A stretch of 64,000 bases of DNA from Ruminococcus sp. HUN007 (GCF_000712055.1 NZ_JOOA01000002.1:2542001-2606000); one strand, 5' to 3'. Shown: positions 39,629 to 50,147, counted from the stretch's first letter. The notes: generated from the letters alone by a model not told the origin. Made by a program: numbers and translations.

Positions 39629-42253
39629 TTATGCTTCTTCAGTCGGCTGCTTTTCAGTGCAGGTGAATTCTCCCTTTTCCTTGTCGTAGTCAACGATAAG
39701 TTCTGAACCAGGGGCTAAGTCAACTGCGATGATCTTCTTTGCAACGAGTGTTTCGACTGTTCTCTGGATGTATCTCTTGAGCGGTCTTGCACCGAAGTTC
39801 GGATCGAATCCGTCTTCGACGATGAATTCCTTGGCAGCATCAGTAACTGTGATGGTGAGCTGCTTGTTTTCAAGACGCTTCTGGAGGGAAACGAGCATAA
39901 GATCAACGATCTTGATTACCTGATCCTTCATGAGCGGCTTGTAGAATACAATCTCGTCGAGACGGTTGAGAAATTCAGGACGGAAGCTCTGCTTGAGTAC
40001 CTTGTCAACCTTTTCTCTTGCTTCTGCGGTGATCTCGCCGTCAACTATGCCGTCGAGTATGTAGCTTGAACCGAGGTTGGAAGTGAGAATGATGATCGTG
40101 TTTTTGAAGTCAACGAGACGGCCCTGTGAGTCTGTGATACGTCCGTCGTCGAGTACCTGAAGAAGTGTGTTGAACACATCAGGATGAGCCTTTTCAACTT
40201 CGTCGAAGAGAACTACCGAGTACGGTCTTCTTCTTACTGCTTCAGTAAGCTGACCGCCTTCCTCGTAGCCGACATATCCCGGAGGAGCTCCTATGAGTCT
40301 GCTTACGGCGTGTTTCTCCATGTATTCACTCATGTCGATACGGACAATGTTCTTTTCATCGTCGAAGAGGCACTGTGCAAGAGCCTTTGCAAGTTCTGTC
40401 TTACCAACACCTGTAGGTCCGAGGAAGAGGAATGAGCCGAGCGGCTGGTTCGGATTCTGGATGCCTGCTCTTGAACGGAGGATGGCTTCTGATACCTTCT
40501 GTACAGCCTCGTCCTGACCGATGACTCTCTTGTGAAGTGTTTCTTCCATGTGGAGGAGCTTTTCACGTTCACTTTCAACCAGCTTTGAAACAGGAATGCC
40601 TGTCCAGCGGCCGATTATCTTTGTGATCTCTTCTTCAGTTACCTTGTTTCTGAGGAGCGAGTTGTCGCCCTTTGATTCTTCGGCGAGAGCTTCCTTTTCT
40701 TCGATCTGCTTCTTGAGTTCAGGAAGCTTTGAATATTTGAGCTCGGCAGCCTTGTTCAGGTCGTACTCACGTTCAGCCTTTTCTATTTCAGCGTTTACAG
40801 CTTCGAGTTCCTCACGAAGCTTCTTTACGTCTGTGATCGCATTCTTTTCGTTTTCCCACTGAGCCTTCATTGAGTTGAATTTCTCACGGAGTTCAGCGAG
40901 TTCTTTCTGGATCTCGCTTAAGTGTTCAGCAGAAAGCTTGTCTTCTTCCTTCTTAAGCGCAGTTTCCTCGATTTCGAGGGTCATGATGTGACGTGAGATC
41001 TCATCGAGTTCAGTCGGCATTGAATCGATCTCGGTCTTGATCATAGCGCAGGCTTCGTCTACAAGGTCGATAGCCTTGTCCGGAAGGAAACGGTCAGTGA
41101 TGTATCTGTTTGAGAGTACAGCAGCTGAGATAAGCGCCTGATCCTGGATCTTAACGCCGTGGAATACTTCGTATCTTTCCTTAAGACCACGGAGGATGGA
41201 GATAGTATCTTCAACCGTTGGTTCGCTTACATAAACCGGCTGGAATCTTCTTTCGAGTGCCTTGTCCTTTTCGATGTATTTTCTGTATTCGTCAAGTGTG
41301 GTTGCACCGATACAGTCGATCTCGCCGCGGGCAAGCATAGGCTTTAAGAGGTTGCCTGCGTCCATTGCGCCTTCGCCCTTGCCGGCACCGACTATCATGT
41401 GGATCTCATCGATGAAGAGGATGATCTGTCCTTCCGATGCCTTTATTTCCTTGAGGACAGCCTTGAATCGTTCCTCGAATTCGCCCTTGAACTTTGCGCC
41501 TGCAACGAGTGCGCCGAGGTCGAGTGAGAAGATGTGCTTGTCCTTGAGTGATGACGGAACGTCACCGCGGACGATTCGGAGTGCAAGTCCTTCGGCAATA
41601 GCTGTTTTACCTACACCAGGTTCACCGATAACGACCGGGTTGTTCTTTGTTTTTCTTGAAAGAATTCTGATTATGTTTCTGATCTCGCTGTCACGGCCGA
41701 TGACCGGATCGAGCTTGCTGTTTCTTGCAAGGTCTGTAAGATCCTGACCATATTTCTTGAGTACGTCATATGTTTCCTCAGGGTTCTGGCTTGTAACTCT
41801 TGTGTTGCCGCGTACAGAAGCGAGGGCAGTCATGAATTCCTGCTCGTTTATGTTATGCTGTGAGATGATCTTCTTCATCTCTGAATCAGGATCCTTGAGG
41901 AGTGCGAGTACGATGTGTTCCACTGAAACATACTCGTCGCCCATCTGCTTTGCAATTGCTTCCGATGCGATAAGAGCGTTGTCAACGCTTCTTGAAAGAT
42001 AAACTGTGTCCGGCTTTCTGCCTGAACCTGTTACCTTCGGAAGACCTGATACTATTGTCTCTGTTGTTGCAGTGACTGCTTCAGGTGAAATATCCATTTT
42101 CCTAAGCAGCTGAGCTGTAAGGCTACCCTCCTGATTAAGAAGCGCCAGAAATAGATGAACCTGTTCAATGTTCATCTGCTGGTTTGAAATTGCAATACTC
42201 TGGGCTTCGTTGACAGCTTCGAGTGATTTCTGAGTGAATTTCTGTGCATTCAT
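39629..42253 (-). CDS. clpB: ATP-dependent chaperone ClpB
   Basis: 874 residues, the usual length. Order: Clp N-domain repeats (1-145), AAA1 with [15 protein letters not shown] and [14 protein letters not shown], the ClpB-specific coiled-coil middle domain (about 405-525), then AAA2 with [15 protein letters not shown] and [14 protein letters not shown]. The D2-small domain ends with [15 protein letters not shown]. The coiled coil distinguishes it from ClpA, ClpC and ClpX, and there is no ClpP-binding loop. It rescues aggregated proteins with DnaK. Heat regulation is supported by a degenerate CIRCE-like operator over its promoter. Confidence 0.96.
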   Translation of the reverse strand: MNAQKFTQKSLEAVNEAQSIAISNQQMNIEQVHLFLALLNQEGSLTAQLLRKMDISPEAVTATTETIVSGLPKVTGSGRKPDTVYLSRSVDNALIASEAIAKQMGDEYVSVEHIVLALLKDPDSEMKKIISQHNINEQEFMTALASVRGNTRVTSQNPEETYDVLKKYGQDLTDLARNSKLDPVIGRDSEIRNIIRILSRKTKNNPVVIGEPGVGKTAIAEGLALRIVRGDVPSSLKDKHIFSLDLGALVAGAKFKGEFEERFKAVLKEIKASEGQIILFIDEIHMIVGAGKGEGAMDAGNLLKPMLARGEIDCIGATTLDEYRKYIEKDKALERRFQPVYVSEPTVEDTISILRGLKERYEVFHGVKIQDQALISAAVLSNRYITDRFLPDKAIDLVDEACAMIKTEIDSMPTELDEISRHIMTLEIEETALKKEEDKLSAEHLSEIQKELAELREKFNSMKAQWENEKNAITDVKKLREELEAVNAEIEKAEREYDLNKAAELKYSKLPELKKQIEEKEALAEESKGDNSLLRNKVTEEEITKIIGRWTGIPVSKLVESEREKLLHMEETLHKRVIGQDEAVQKVSEAILRSRAGIQNPNQPLGSFLFLGPTGVGKTELAKALAQCLFDDEKNIVRIDMSEYMEKHAVSRLIGAPPGYVGYEEGGQLTEAVRRRPYSVVLFDEVEKAHPDVFNTLLQVLDDGRITDSQGRLVDFKNTIIILTSNLGSSYILDGIVDGEITAEAREKVDKVLKQSFRPEFLNRLDEIVFYKPLMKDQVIKIVDLMLVSLQKRLENKQLTITVTDAAKEFIVEDGFDPNFGARPLKRYIQRTVETLVAKKIIAVDLAPGSELIVDYDKEKGEFTCTEKQPTEEA

Positions 42254-42300
42254 AAGTTCGTTCTCCTTTTTTCCTTATTTAGTTATTTATTTTATACTTT

Positions 42301-42354
42301 ATTATAACACTATAAAATCAAAAGTCAATAGCAGATAATGGGCGAGAGTGCTAA
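42301..42354 (-). promoter_or_regulatory. clpB promoter with CIRCE-like operator
   Basis: On the minus strand the promoter is TTGACT, 16 bp, TATAAT (42301-42328). Just upstream is a perfect CIRCE half site TTAGCACTC (42346-42354), then 9 bp, then a degenerate second half ATCTGCTAT (42328-42336), compared with consensus GAGTGCTAA. HrcA control is plausible but weakened. Confidence 0.5.
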
Positions 42355-42364
42355 TTAAAAACAC

Positions 42365-42393
42365 TTGACAGGCTGAATGGTTTTATGTATAAT
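42365..42393 (+). promoter_or_regulatory. Sigma-A promoter of the DUF5684 gene
   Basis: Perfect TTGACA, 17 bp, perfect TATAAT, diverging from clpB, 11 bp from the CIRCE-like half site. The transcript begins with a perfect 12-bp, almost AU-only hairpin CTTATAAAAATC/GATTTTTATAAG (42397-42425). Confidence 0.8.
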
Positions 42394-42467
42394 ATTCTTA
42401 TAAAAATCTATGCGATTTTTATAAGAAAGAAAAAGTCAAAAGAAAAGAGAAAAAGGAGACGATAATT

Positions 42468-43037
42468 ATGGGAGTAGTATTTGGCGGAGCAGTCGCAATG
42501 ATTTATATCGGATTGCTGGTATTCAGCCTTGCGCTGTCGGTTGTAATTTTAGTAGCTTATTACAAGCTTTTCGAAAAAGCCGGTGAAGCAGGATGGAAAG
42601 CGATAATACCGTTCTATTCAGCACTTGTAATGTCGAAAATAGCGACAGGTAAAAAAACTCTCGGAGCTATATGGATCGCTGTTTATTCGGTATTCATGAT
42701 GTTTTATATGGGATTCTATTCCAGACAAATGATGATGGCGCTGAATTCTTCACACATGTCAGCGTCTGGTGCAGCTTCAATGATGATTTCCGCACTGTTT
42801 ATATTTTTGCTGAGTATCGGGGCAGCAGTTCTGACCGGAATTCTGATGTTCAAGTTTGCAAAATCCTACGGCAAGTCTGAAGGCTGGTGCGTTGCAATGA
42901 TCTTCCTTTCAGGTATTCTCATTATTGCAATGGGATTTGACAATGAGCTTAAGTACGTAGGACCAAACGGTATACCTTCTTCTGATCAGTACGGCGTAAA
43001 CAATTACGATAACAATAATAATTACTATAATTACTAA
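42468..43037 (+). CDS. DUF5684-family membrane protein
   Basis: 189 residues with four or so membrane helices and the family motif YYKLFEKAGEAGWKAIIPFYS after the first helix. The C-terminus is Asn/Tyr-rich (NNYDNNNNYYNY), probably disordered. Function is not established. AAAGGAG precedes the ATG. It shares a divergent regulatory region with clpB, so it may be stress-linked, which is inference. Confidence 0.82.
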   Translation: MGVVFGGAVAMIYIGLLVFSLALSVVILVAYYKLFEKAGEAGWKAIIPFYSALVMSKIATGKKTLGAIWIAVYSVFMMFYMGFYSRQMMMALNSSHMSASGAASMMISALFIFLLSIGAAVLTGILMFKFAKSYGKSEGWCVAMIFLSGILIIAMGFDNELKYVGPNGIPSSDQYGVNNYDNNNNYYNY

Positions 43038-43083
43038 GCCCGCAGCCGGAATGTTTCAGATTTTAAAAACTTAATAAAAAATT

Positions 43084-43125
43084 ACTCCTTCACTTTCTGT
43101 GATTCTGAAAGTGAAGGAGTTTTTT
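43084..43125. terminator. Bidirectional terminator
   Basis: ACTCCTTCACTTTC/GAAAGTGAAGGAGT with a T run downstream and an A run upstream, between convergent DUF5684 and LCP genes. Confidence 0.9.
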
Positions 43126-43138
43126 AATTATCTGCGGA

Positions 43139-44581
43139 TCATTCGTCCTCTTCGGTATTTTCGTCCTCTTCGCTATCTTCAGCAGGAACGGTGTCTTTTC
43201 CTGTCAGATAGATGTTGTTTCTTAAATACTCCGTATTTGCGTAGAAATCAACTGTGAGGATCGACATTCCGTCCCAGGTCTCGTCAAATGACCATGTTCC
43301 TTCGGCCGGAACACGAAGCTGTTCGATTTCGTAGCGCCCTGCAATGAAAGGCAGGTAGAGACTCATTAAGTACATGTCAGTAACACTCATGTCAGAACCG
43401 ATATATTTAACTGCCTCGCTCATGCTTTTGCTGAACTGTGACGGGCGGATCTTCTTTATACGTTTCATCATCTGAGTGATAACGGTACGCTGTCTCTGCG
43501 TTCGTTCAAAGTCTGCATCGCCTATATATCTTATTCGGCTGTATGACAGTGCCTGCTTGCCGTTCATAAGAAATGTGCCCTCAGCTTCAGGAAGAAAACC
43601 GTCGTTCGGGTCGTCGCCCATGAGTTCGTTTACTTCGCTGTAAAGTATTTCGTTTACGGCATGTGCTTCTTCGGCTGAAACGGTTATCTGAACTCCGCCG
43701 ACTGCGTCCACAAGGTGTGCGACCGCCTGAAAGTTTACTGTGACGCATCCGTCAATCCTTATCTTGAAATTATCTTCGATGGTATCTTTCAGAAGCTCCG
43801 CACCGCCGTAGGCGTATGCTGCATTGAGCTTGTCCTCACCGCATCCGTCTATTTCGGTGTAAATGTCACGCATGAATGAGGTCATCTGGAAACGCTTCTT
43901 TTTATTGTTTATGGAAAGAAGGATCATAGAGTCGGAAAGGCCTCTTGTGGATGTATCTCTGGTGTCTTCACCGATTATCAGAATGTTTTTTATCTCGGAT
44001 GAATAGAGCATTGTTTCCGGATCGTTTACGTAATCGCCGCTTACTTCAAGAGGGGTTACTTTTGAAATATAGTAAAGTGCGACGGATGAATAGATCAGGA
44101 ACAGTGATATAAGAGCGACTATGAAAAGCCTTACAAAGAGTCCGGCACGTGATTTTTTGCGTCTGTTTCTGCTCTTCGAAGCTGTTTTGCTTACCTTTAC
44201 GTTTGAGTATTCCTTTTCTTCAGGCGGGATCACAGACCCTGCCGGTGTGCTGCTTCTGTACGGAGCAGATGAAGGGGGAGCGGGTTTTGGCTTCTGAACA
44301 GGCCTTCCTGTATTCTGTACAGCCGAAGGTTTTCTCTGTGCCTGACTGTTAGCTGTTACTCTTCGTTTTTTATGTGTGTTTGCTGTCGGTGCGGTACTTT
44401 TCTTTACAGGTACCGGCATTGTCAGGGTGTCGTGAGCTTTTTTATTTGCCGCGCTCAGTTCAGCGCGTCTTTTCTTTTCGCTTTCTATATCACCTGTGCG
44501 GTAGATCCTTGTCTGTCCGGCCTGCGCAGGTACCCTGAATTTCATCGTATCCTGATTATCATTTGAATCTTTATACGACAC
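43139..44581 (-). CDS. LytR-CpsA-Psr (LCP) family cell-wall glycopolymer ligase
   Basis: A long basic, Pro-rich cytoplasmic N-terminus (1-145) is followed by one membrane helix (about 148-172, LFVRLFIVALISLFLIYSSV). The extracellular LCP domain has NILIIGEDTRDTSTRGLSDSM, SFMRDIYTEIDGCGEDKLNAAYAYGG and SYSRIRYIGDADFERTQRQR. The Arg and Asp residues expected to bind the lipid-pyrophosphate are visible in these motifs. These enzymes transfer teichoic acid or capsule-like polymers to peptidoglycan. It begins with a GTG start preceded by GAGGAAG and ends in an acidic tail. Confidence 0.92.
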   Translation of the reverse strand: MSYKDSNDNQDTMKFRVPAQAGQTRIYRTGDIESEKKRRAELSAANKKAHDTLTMPVPVKKSTAPTANTHKKRRVTANSQAQRKPSAVQNTGRPVQKPKPAPPSSAPYRSSTPAGSVIPPEEKEYSNVKVSKTASKSRNRRKKSRAGLFVRLFIVALISLFLIYSSVALYYISKVTPLEVSGDYVNDPETMLYSSEIKNILIIGEDTRDTSTRGLSDSMILLSINNKKKRFQMTSFMRDIYTEIDGCGEDKLNAAYAYGGAELLKDTIEDNFKIRIDGCVTVNFQAVAHLVDAVGGVQITVSAEEAHAVNEILYSEVNELMGDDPNDGFLPEAEGTFLMNGKQALSYSRIRYIGDADFERTQRQRTVITQMMKRIKKIRPSQFSKSMSEAVKYIGSDMSVTDMYLMSLYLPFIAGRYEIEQLRVPAEGTWSFDETWDGMSILTVDFYANTEYLRNNIYLTGKDTVPAEDSEEDENTEEDE

Positions 44582-44616
44582 GTTTTCACTTCCTCGCTTT
44601 CTGATGCTATATATAG

Positions 44617-44645
44617 ATTATAACCATTCTGTCTGCAAAAATCAA
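44617..44645 (-). promoter_or_regulatory. Sigma-A promoter of the LCP gene
   Basis: On the minus strand TTGATT, 17 bp, TATAAT, 36 bp before the GTG start. Confidence 0.7.
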
Positions 44646-44669
44646 TACTTTTATACTTTACAGTGATTG

Positions 44670-44783
44670 TAAGGAAACGCTGATTTATGAATAAATCAGC
44701 GTGGGGTACGGGGCGAAGCCCCGCAATCTCCCCGCCCGGAAATACGGCGAAGCCGTATTTCCGATTTGATCAGTGTTTCCTTA
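44670..44783. repeat. Dispersed palindromic element, copy 3 (reverse orientation)
   Basis: Best-preserved ends: TAAGGAAACGCTGAT...ATCAGTGTTTCCTTA. It lies between the divergent LCP and dynamin-like genes. Confidence 0.87.
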
Positions 44784-44798
44784 ATTATACCAGAAAAC

Positions 44799-44826
44799 TT
44801 GCTTTTTATTTTTTAAACAGTATAAT
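44799..44826 (+). promoter_or_regulatory. Promoter of the dynamin-like gene
   Basis: TTGCTT, 16 bp, TATAAT. Confidence 0.55.
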
Positions 44827-44919
44827 TGTATATAGCACAATAAACAGTGAATGAAAATATTTTTTCATCTGCTGTGATAAGAAAGGAAATATGGACACTG
44901 TTCATAAGGGGTAATTGCA

Positions 44920-47502
44920 ATGAGTGAAGAAAAAAGAGCACGGGTTATTCAGAAACTTGAAAATTATGCAGGTATAATCGAAGGCATCAGCACGGCGGCG
45001 CAGTCTTTCATGCCTCCGGAGTTAAAGGCAAAACTTTTTGAACTGCACGGACTTAATACGGAACTGCTGGAAAGAGTTCGCAGTAACTCTTTTGAAATAG
45101 CGATTGTAGGTCTTGAAAAAGCGGGCAAAAGTACATTTGCCAATGCACTTATCGGACTTGACATTCTTCCTGCCAAGGAAGAAAGATGTACCTACACATC
45201 TTCATGTGTAAAATACGCAGACCAGACCTATGCGGAAGTGGAATACTACACTTCCGAGGAGTTCGGTGAAAGATTCGCATCAAATCTGAAGGCGCTCGGT
45301 GCTGAGTTTGATTCATATGAGTACGGAAGGGTAACTCTTGATGAACTTCAGAGCAAGATTGACGAAAATAATCTTGATGCAAACAGAAGAAATATACTCG
45401 AAGACGTTTCTGACATGATCCGCAGTGAGTTTGCTATAATGCCGCTGCTCGGAAAATCAGACCAGCATTTCAACGAAACTGCTATGAAGGAGACGGAATT
45501 CAAGAACCTGATACAGAATCCGGACAGAACGGAAGGTGAGTATGTTCCGAAGCCTTCTTTTGCAGTAAAGAAGATCACAGTTTATTCTGATAAGCTAGAG
45601 GATATGCGTAACTGTATCATTTATGATGTACCGGGTTTTGACAGCCCGACAGCTATACACATGGAGCAGACAAAGGAACGTATGGACAAAGCAGATGCCA
45701 TTATCCTTATCGCCAATGCGTCCAAGCCGAGCCTTACCGGCCCGCAGCTTACCATTTTCAGCTCCGCTGTCGATTCCGACAATATCCCGTTCAATGAAAA
45801 GGTATTTGTATTTGCCAACCGTGCTGATGAAAGCAAGGATCTCGAATACAACATGGGAACGCTTAAAAACGATCTGGACAAATATCATATACTCCGGAAA
45901 AACGACAGCAACAGACTTATACCTGGTTCAGCCTATGCAGCTTTATGCATTGCGGGCGGCAGGGAAGATGATCAGGCAGTAGCTAACCTGAAAGCAAACG
46001 GTATTTCTGACGGTATAGAAGAAATAAAGAAAAAGCTTAAGGAATACAATGATGTTGTCCGCATCCACGTTATAGAAAAAAGAGTGGAGAATCTTGAAAA
46101 AATGATCCTCGAAACTGCAGATGCGATAAAGCTTTCGTGCAGTGCAGTATCATCCGGTGACGGATCAAATGCAGATATGATAAATGCGTTTGTTGATGTA
46201 CAGAATAAAATAAAGGAAAAACTTGTATTCTTTGAAAGCGAAATCAGAAAGATACTTGATGAAAAACCGCTTACTTCCGGACTTCTTGCAGCGTTAAAAG
46301 GAAAACTGAACACCGGGGAACTTCTTCCGGATGAAGAGGAGATTGCATATATAAAAGAACGCTGCACACAGAGTACAGCGCAGTTTGAAGCAAGTCTCCG
46401 CGATTTCAAGCGTGCGGAAGTCCGTGAGATCTTTTCAGATGTTACACAGTGTGTCACTGAAGATCTGAAAAGAGAAACAGCGGATGAACTCACAGGAATA
46501 CTTCTTGAATGCTTTAATGTAACTCCGGATCATTTATACTTTGAAGAGATCAAGACTATGACCAGGGAGTACGTTGACGGCTATTACCGTGATTTCAATC
46601 TGAAGACTATCCAGAAGACACTTACACTTCGTTTCTGCGATGAAGTGTTCGAGCTTCTTATAAACAAGCCGTTCCTTATGCCGGACAGACTTGATTTCTT
46701 CCTTAAGAACATCGATAACATAGCTGCTCTTGCGGTTTATGATCACAGTGAGGAAGAATCTCGTATCAGTAATTCAAAAATGGATATCGCTGATATGCCT
46801 TTGGTAAGAAGCATTCTCTTCCATGAAGGCACTGACGGAGCGAATTCGTTCAGTACGGTATCACCGGAGAGCAGACAGAAATATATAGCCGATCTGAAAA
46901 AATCCATCGTTCTTAAGCTGCATAATAATCTGTCAGAACTTGATTCGCTTGCAGAACAGACAGTTGACTGGTGCTGCGAATCAGGCTTAAGTGTCTACAG
47001 CTTTATCCAGAGCCTTAACAGGATACTGCCTGACCTGAGGTTCAAAAGATACAGCAGCGAGAAGGAATGCGACGAGCTTATGTATTATCTGAGCTTGACA
47101 AGTGAACACCTTGAATTCCAGATGACAGGCGAGAGCAGTAAAATGAATCTTCTCATTTCAAGATACAATGAAGCATGCAAGTCAAGGGAGAACACTCATG
47201 AATGGGTCATCGACCGCTTTAAGGAAGATATCAGCATTCTCGTAAGCATAATTTCCGGACCGGTGGTAAGTGCACTGGGACTGGAGATACCGTTTGCCGC
47301 AAATGTTTCTGAAATCACTGACAAGATAAAACAGCATGTGCAGGACAAGGATACGCTGTTTGTTGACTTCTACGGAAAGGTTTATCCGAAGAGCGAATAT
47401 AAAAAGCTCGAGGAAAATGAATCGCTGCAGAAGATCAACAGTGAAAAGAAAGTTGTACTTGAAAACATTGATGAATTGCTTAAAGAATTAGGGGAACACT
47501 GA
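44920..47502 (+). CDS. Dynamin-like GTPase
   Basis: 860 residues. The G1 P-loop GLEKAGKST is at about 64-72, a threonine-bearing switch I region (EERCTYTSSCVKY) follows, G3 is DVPGFDSPT, and FANRADESKD is in the G4 position. The rest is long helical stalk-like sequence, with a moderately hydrophobic segment near the C-terminus (about 770-790, ILVSIISGPVVSALGLEI) that could insert into membrane. Bacterial dynamins remodel or repair membranes. The final codons GAA TTA GGG GAA CAC TGA lie in copy 4 of the dispersed element, so the natural C-terminus has been replaced or extended by the element. Confidence 0.88.
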   Translation: MSEEKRARVIQKLENYAGIIEGISTAAQSFMPPELKAKLFELHGLNTELLERVRSNSFEIAIVGLEKAGKSTFANALIGLDILPAKEERCTYTSSCVKYADQTYAEVEYYTSEEFGERFASNLKALGAEFDSYEYGRVTLDELQSKIDENNLDANRRNILEDVSDMIRSEFAIMPLLGKSDQHFNETAMKETEFKNLIQNPDRTEGEYVPKPSFAVKKITVYSDKLEDMRNCIIYDVPGFDSPTAIHMEQTKERMDKADAIILIANASKPSLTGPQLTIFSSAVDSDNIPFNEKVFVFANRADESKDLEYNMGTLKNDLDKYHILRKNDSNRLIPGSAYAALCIAGGREDDQAVANLKANGISDGIEEIKKKLKEYNDVVRIHVIEKRVENLEKMILETADAIKLSCSAVSSGDGSNADMINAFVDVQNKIKEKLVFFESEIRKILDEKPLTSGLLAALKGKLNTGELLPDEEEIAYIKERCTQSTAQFEASLRDFKRAEVREIFSDVTQCVTEDLKRETADELTGILLECFNVTPDHLYFEEIKTMTREYVDGYYRDFNLKTIQKTLTLRFCDEVFELLINKPFLMPDRLDFFLKNIDNIAALAVYDHSEEESRISNSKMDIADMPLVRSILFHEGTDGANSFSTVSPESRQKYIADLKKSIVLKLHNNLSELDSLAEQTVDWCCESGLSVYSFIQSLNRILPDLRFKRYSSEKECDELMYYLSLTSEHLEFQMTGESSKMNLLISRYNEACKSRENTHEWVIDRFKEDISILVSIISGPVVSALGLEIPFAANVSEITDKIKQHVQDKDTLFVDFYGKVYPKSEYKKLEENESLQKINSEKKVVLENIDELLKELGEH

Positions 47503-47575
47503 TCAAACCGGAAATCCGGCTTCGCCGGATTTCCGGAGAGGGGGAGCGTGGCTTCGCCCCGGTACCCCGTGTCGA
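47488..47575. repeat. Dispersed palindromic element, copy 4 (degenerate)
   Basis: TTAGGGGAACACTGAT start, the GGAAATCCGGC/GCCGGATTTCC hairpin, and a rearranged right half. It overlaps the end of the dynamin gene. A further CGGGGC/GCCCCG hairpin at about 47616-47640 may be a displaced fragment. Confidence 0.7.
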
Positions 47576-47658
47576 TTAAACTATGAATTCGGTAAACCGG
47601 ATTCACGGAGCAGAGATTTTCGGGGCGAAGCCCCGAAAATCAAAACTGATAAAAATAA

Positions 47659-47697
47659 GAAATGCCGTTTCGGATAAAATCCGGAACGGCATTTCTG
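47659..47697 (-). terminator. Terminator of the DHH gene
   Basis: GAAATGCCGTT/AACGGCATTTC stem with TTATTTTTA following on the minus strand. Confidence 0.75.
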
Positions 47698-47712
47698 TTA
47701 ATTCATTATGTT

Positions 47713-48633
47713 TTATTCGCCCTTGTAGTTTACAATGTCATCAAGAAGAGCAGGAACCTTTTCAGCCATTTCATCGTCCTGGAACTGGCATGTGCCGACA
47801 ACGCGGTGACCGCCGCCGCCGTACTTCAGCATCAGGCTTCCTACGTTTACATTTGAAGTTCTGTTGAGTATGCTGTGACCTACTGCACATGAGCAGCCAA
47901 GGCCGCCTCGTCCGTTTACGATCCATACTGAAATGTTCTGTTCCGGATAAAGGCTGTAGATCATGAAACGGTTGCCAGTGTAAATGGTCTCAACGCCGCG
48001 TAGATCGGTGATGATAACGTCTTTTCTGATCTCGGTGTGTTCGTGTACCATCTTCTTGAAAAGCTCTGTCTGTTCGTTGTAGACAGCAATACGCTCCTGA
48101 ATGTCAGGAAGAGCAAGTATCTCGTCAGTGCTCATGGTTCTGCATGCATGGAGAAGCTTTTCCATGAGCTGATAGTTACTGATGGTGAAGTTTCTGAAAC
48201 GTCCCAGTCCTGTACGCGGATCCATAAGGTATCCGACGAGTATCCAGCCGGAAGGATTGAGAACTTCGTCTATTGTGAGATGGCCGGAGTCAACCTTGTC
48301 AACGGCCTCCATCATGTCGTCAAAGTGTGAGAAACGTTCCTTGCCGCCGTAGTAGTCATAGATAATTCTTGCGCAGGAAGGAGTAATACGGCTTTCGCCC
48401 TTGTACTTGCCTTCAAGCTGGTTTCTTTCATGTTCGCTTGAGTGATGGTCGAACCAGAGTCCGCATCCTTCAACGAAAGGAACGTTTGCAAGTACGTCAT
48501 CCTCAGTTACCTCAAACAGTCCGTCCTGAAGATCCTTAGGATGAACGAATTTCCATGAATCCACGATACCCACTTCAAGAAGAAGCGCACCGCATGCAAG
48601 TCCGTCAAAATCTGATCTTGTTACAAGTCTCAT
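47713..48633 (-). CDS. DHH-family phosphoesterase (exopolyphosphatase / cyclic-dinucleotide phosphodiesterase-like)
   Basis: 306 residues with metal-binding motif I RSDFDGLACG, the DHH motif in WFDHHSSEHE, a further Asp in AVDKVDSG, and the DHHA1-like C-terminal motif YGGGGHRVVGTCQF. Family members cleave phosphoester bonds in oligoribonucleotides, cyclic dinucleotides or polyphosphate; the exact substrate cannot be told from sequence alone. Transcribed alone from a minus-strand promoter. Confidence 0.85.
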   Translation of the reverse strand: MRLVTRSDFDGLACGALLLEVGIVDSWKFVHPKDLQDGLFEVTEDDVLANVPFVEGCGLWFDHHSSEHERNQLEGKYKGESRITPSCARIIYDYYGGKERFSHFDDMMEAVDKVDSGHLTIDEVLNPSGWILVGYLMDPRTGLGRFRNFTISNYQLMEKLLHACRTMSTDEILALPDIQERIAVYNEQTELFKKMVHEHTEIRKDVIITDLRGVETIYTGNRFMIYSLYPEQNISVWIVNGRGGLGCSCAVGHSILNRTSNVNVGSLMLKYGGGGHRVVGTCQFQDDEMAEKVPALLDDIVNYKGE

Positions 48634-48755
48634 AATTAATAACCCCCAAATCGTTTGATAATAGTGAACGTCAGAATCATTCTGAAGTCCCTACAGCATA
48701 ATCATTTATACTATCCCGCGTTTGTGTTTTACACGGGTGTTTAATACATATATTC

Positions 48756-48784
48756 ATTATACACTATTTCTTTTGATTTTACAA
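48756..48784 (-). promoter_or_regulatory. Promoter of the DHH gene
   Basis: On the minus strand TTGTAA, 17 bp, TATAAT; leader of about 115 nt. Confidence 0.6.
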
Positions 48785-48842
48785 GAGGATTTAATATATT
48801 TTGTACAGCAAAATATTTTCAATTACTTTGGCGAAACGGAGT

Positions 48843-50147
48843 TTAACACCGCATGATTACATCAGTAACAAACCAATCTTCAAGTTCATATATGTCTATA
48901 ATTCCGTTGTTTTGGGCTAAAGTTTCAGTTATGCTTATCATGCCTAATCCGTGATTCTGACTGTCTTTTTTTGTTGTTTTAGGCAGTTTACCATTAATCA
49001 ACACACTTTCAGAGATCCTGTTCTGAATGGTAATTTCGATATTGTTGCTATCTGATGTTATAGATAGTTTTATTACTTTGTTCTCTTCATTTTTTTCTGC
49101 TTCGATTGCATTGTCCATCAAGTTTCCCAAAACAGTGCTGAGCGAGAAATAATCAAAATCTGGAAGTTCACTTTGCAGATAACATTTTAAATCAATATTT
49201 TCTTTTTTGCAGATTACTCGTTTAGCATCAAGAATAGCGTTCAAAGCTGGATTATTGGTATTGCTAATAGCTTGAATGTCCGAAATATCAGAATCAAGTT
49301 TTTCAATATAATTAAGTGCTTGGTTTATATTTTGCTCGGCTAAAAGTTTTTTTAGAACTGTTGTATGATTGCGAAGATCATGCTTTACGGATTTTACAGA
49401 AATGTTCATTTGTACAAGTTCATTGATACGTTGCTCATCATCATGAAGTTTAGTTTGCAATGCGACTTTGATAATATCGGCGTTATTCTTTATTGAAAAC
49501 TGAACAATGATGCTGAAAAGTAGTATGACAATTATTGATATACAAATCATTATTATAGATGCATATTTTAAGGAAACAACATTATCCAAAAGCATTTTTT
49601 CAATTGTTACTCCGGAAATAATAGATGTTATTAATAAAACGGTAGTAATGATACACTGCATAAACTGAAGACTATAATTTTTGTTTCTGATAAAATTGCT
49701 TATTATAAATAAAATAACAGCTAAACCGAGCTTTGTAAGGAGTAATAAAAATACTCGTGTAGGATTTCTCATCAATAAAATCTGCGAATAATGATCTCCA
49801 AGTATTACTCCTGAACATAAAGTTACGACAAGATTGACCAGAAATACAGATAATATCGCTATTAAAATGATAACCAGTTTTCGCCACCATTTTCCTATAA
49901 ATATTGCTTCGGAGGTAATGTAAAACAATAATATGTATGTGCAGATATGAAGAAGTTCATGTTCAAATAGAATGGTGATATTGTCCCAAAGAAGTGCATT
50001 GGTTACTATTAATACGGAAAAAAATATAGTCTTGAATATGTTTTTTTGTTTTGAAGTTTGTTTATATCTTGACGATAAAACTAAAAACAATAGTATGATA
50101 ATACACTCAATAATGGTGGCTGTGTATTCCGCTATTGTATAAATCAT
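48843..50147 (-). CDS. AgrC-like peptide-sensing histidine kinase (GHKL type)
   Basis: Six or so membrane helices (residues 1-225) form the peptide sensor. The phospho-acceptor box VKHDLRNHTTVLKKLL and the GHKL ATPase follow, with NLMDNAIEAEKN (N-box) and NHGLGMISITE (G-box). It should detect the processed AgrD peptide outside and phosphorylate the LytTR regulator, whose gene overlaps its start by four bases. This is the usual AgrC layout at 434 residues. Base composition is clearly more AT-rich than the flanking housekeeping genes, as in the rest of the island. Confidence 0.9.
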   Translation of the reverse strand: MIYTIAEYTATIIECIIILLFLVLSSRYKQTSKQKNIFKTIFFSVLIVTNALLWDNITILFEHELLHICTYILLFYITSEAIFIGKWWRKLVIILIAILSVFLVNLVVTLCSGVILGDHYSQILLMRNPTRVFLLLLTKLGLAVILFIISNFIRNKNYSLQFMQCIITTVLLITSIISGVTIEKMLLDNVVSLKYASIIMICISIIVILLFSIIVQFSIKNNADIIKVALQTKLHDDEQRINELVQMNISVKSVKHDLRNHTTVLKKLLAEQNINQALNYIEKLDSDISDIQAISNTNNPALNAILDAKRVICKKENIDLKCYLQSELPDFDYFSLSTVLGNLMDNAIEAEKNEENKVIKLSITSDSNNIEITIQNRISESVLINGKLPKTTKKDSQNHGLGMISITETLAQNNGIIDIYELEDWFVTDVIMRC

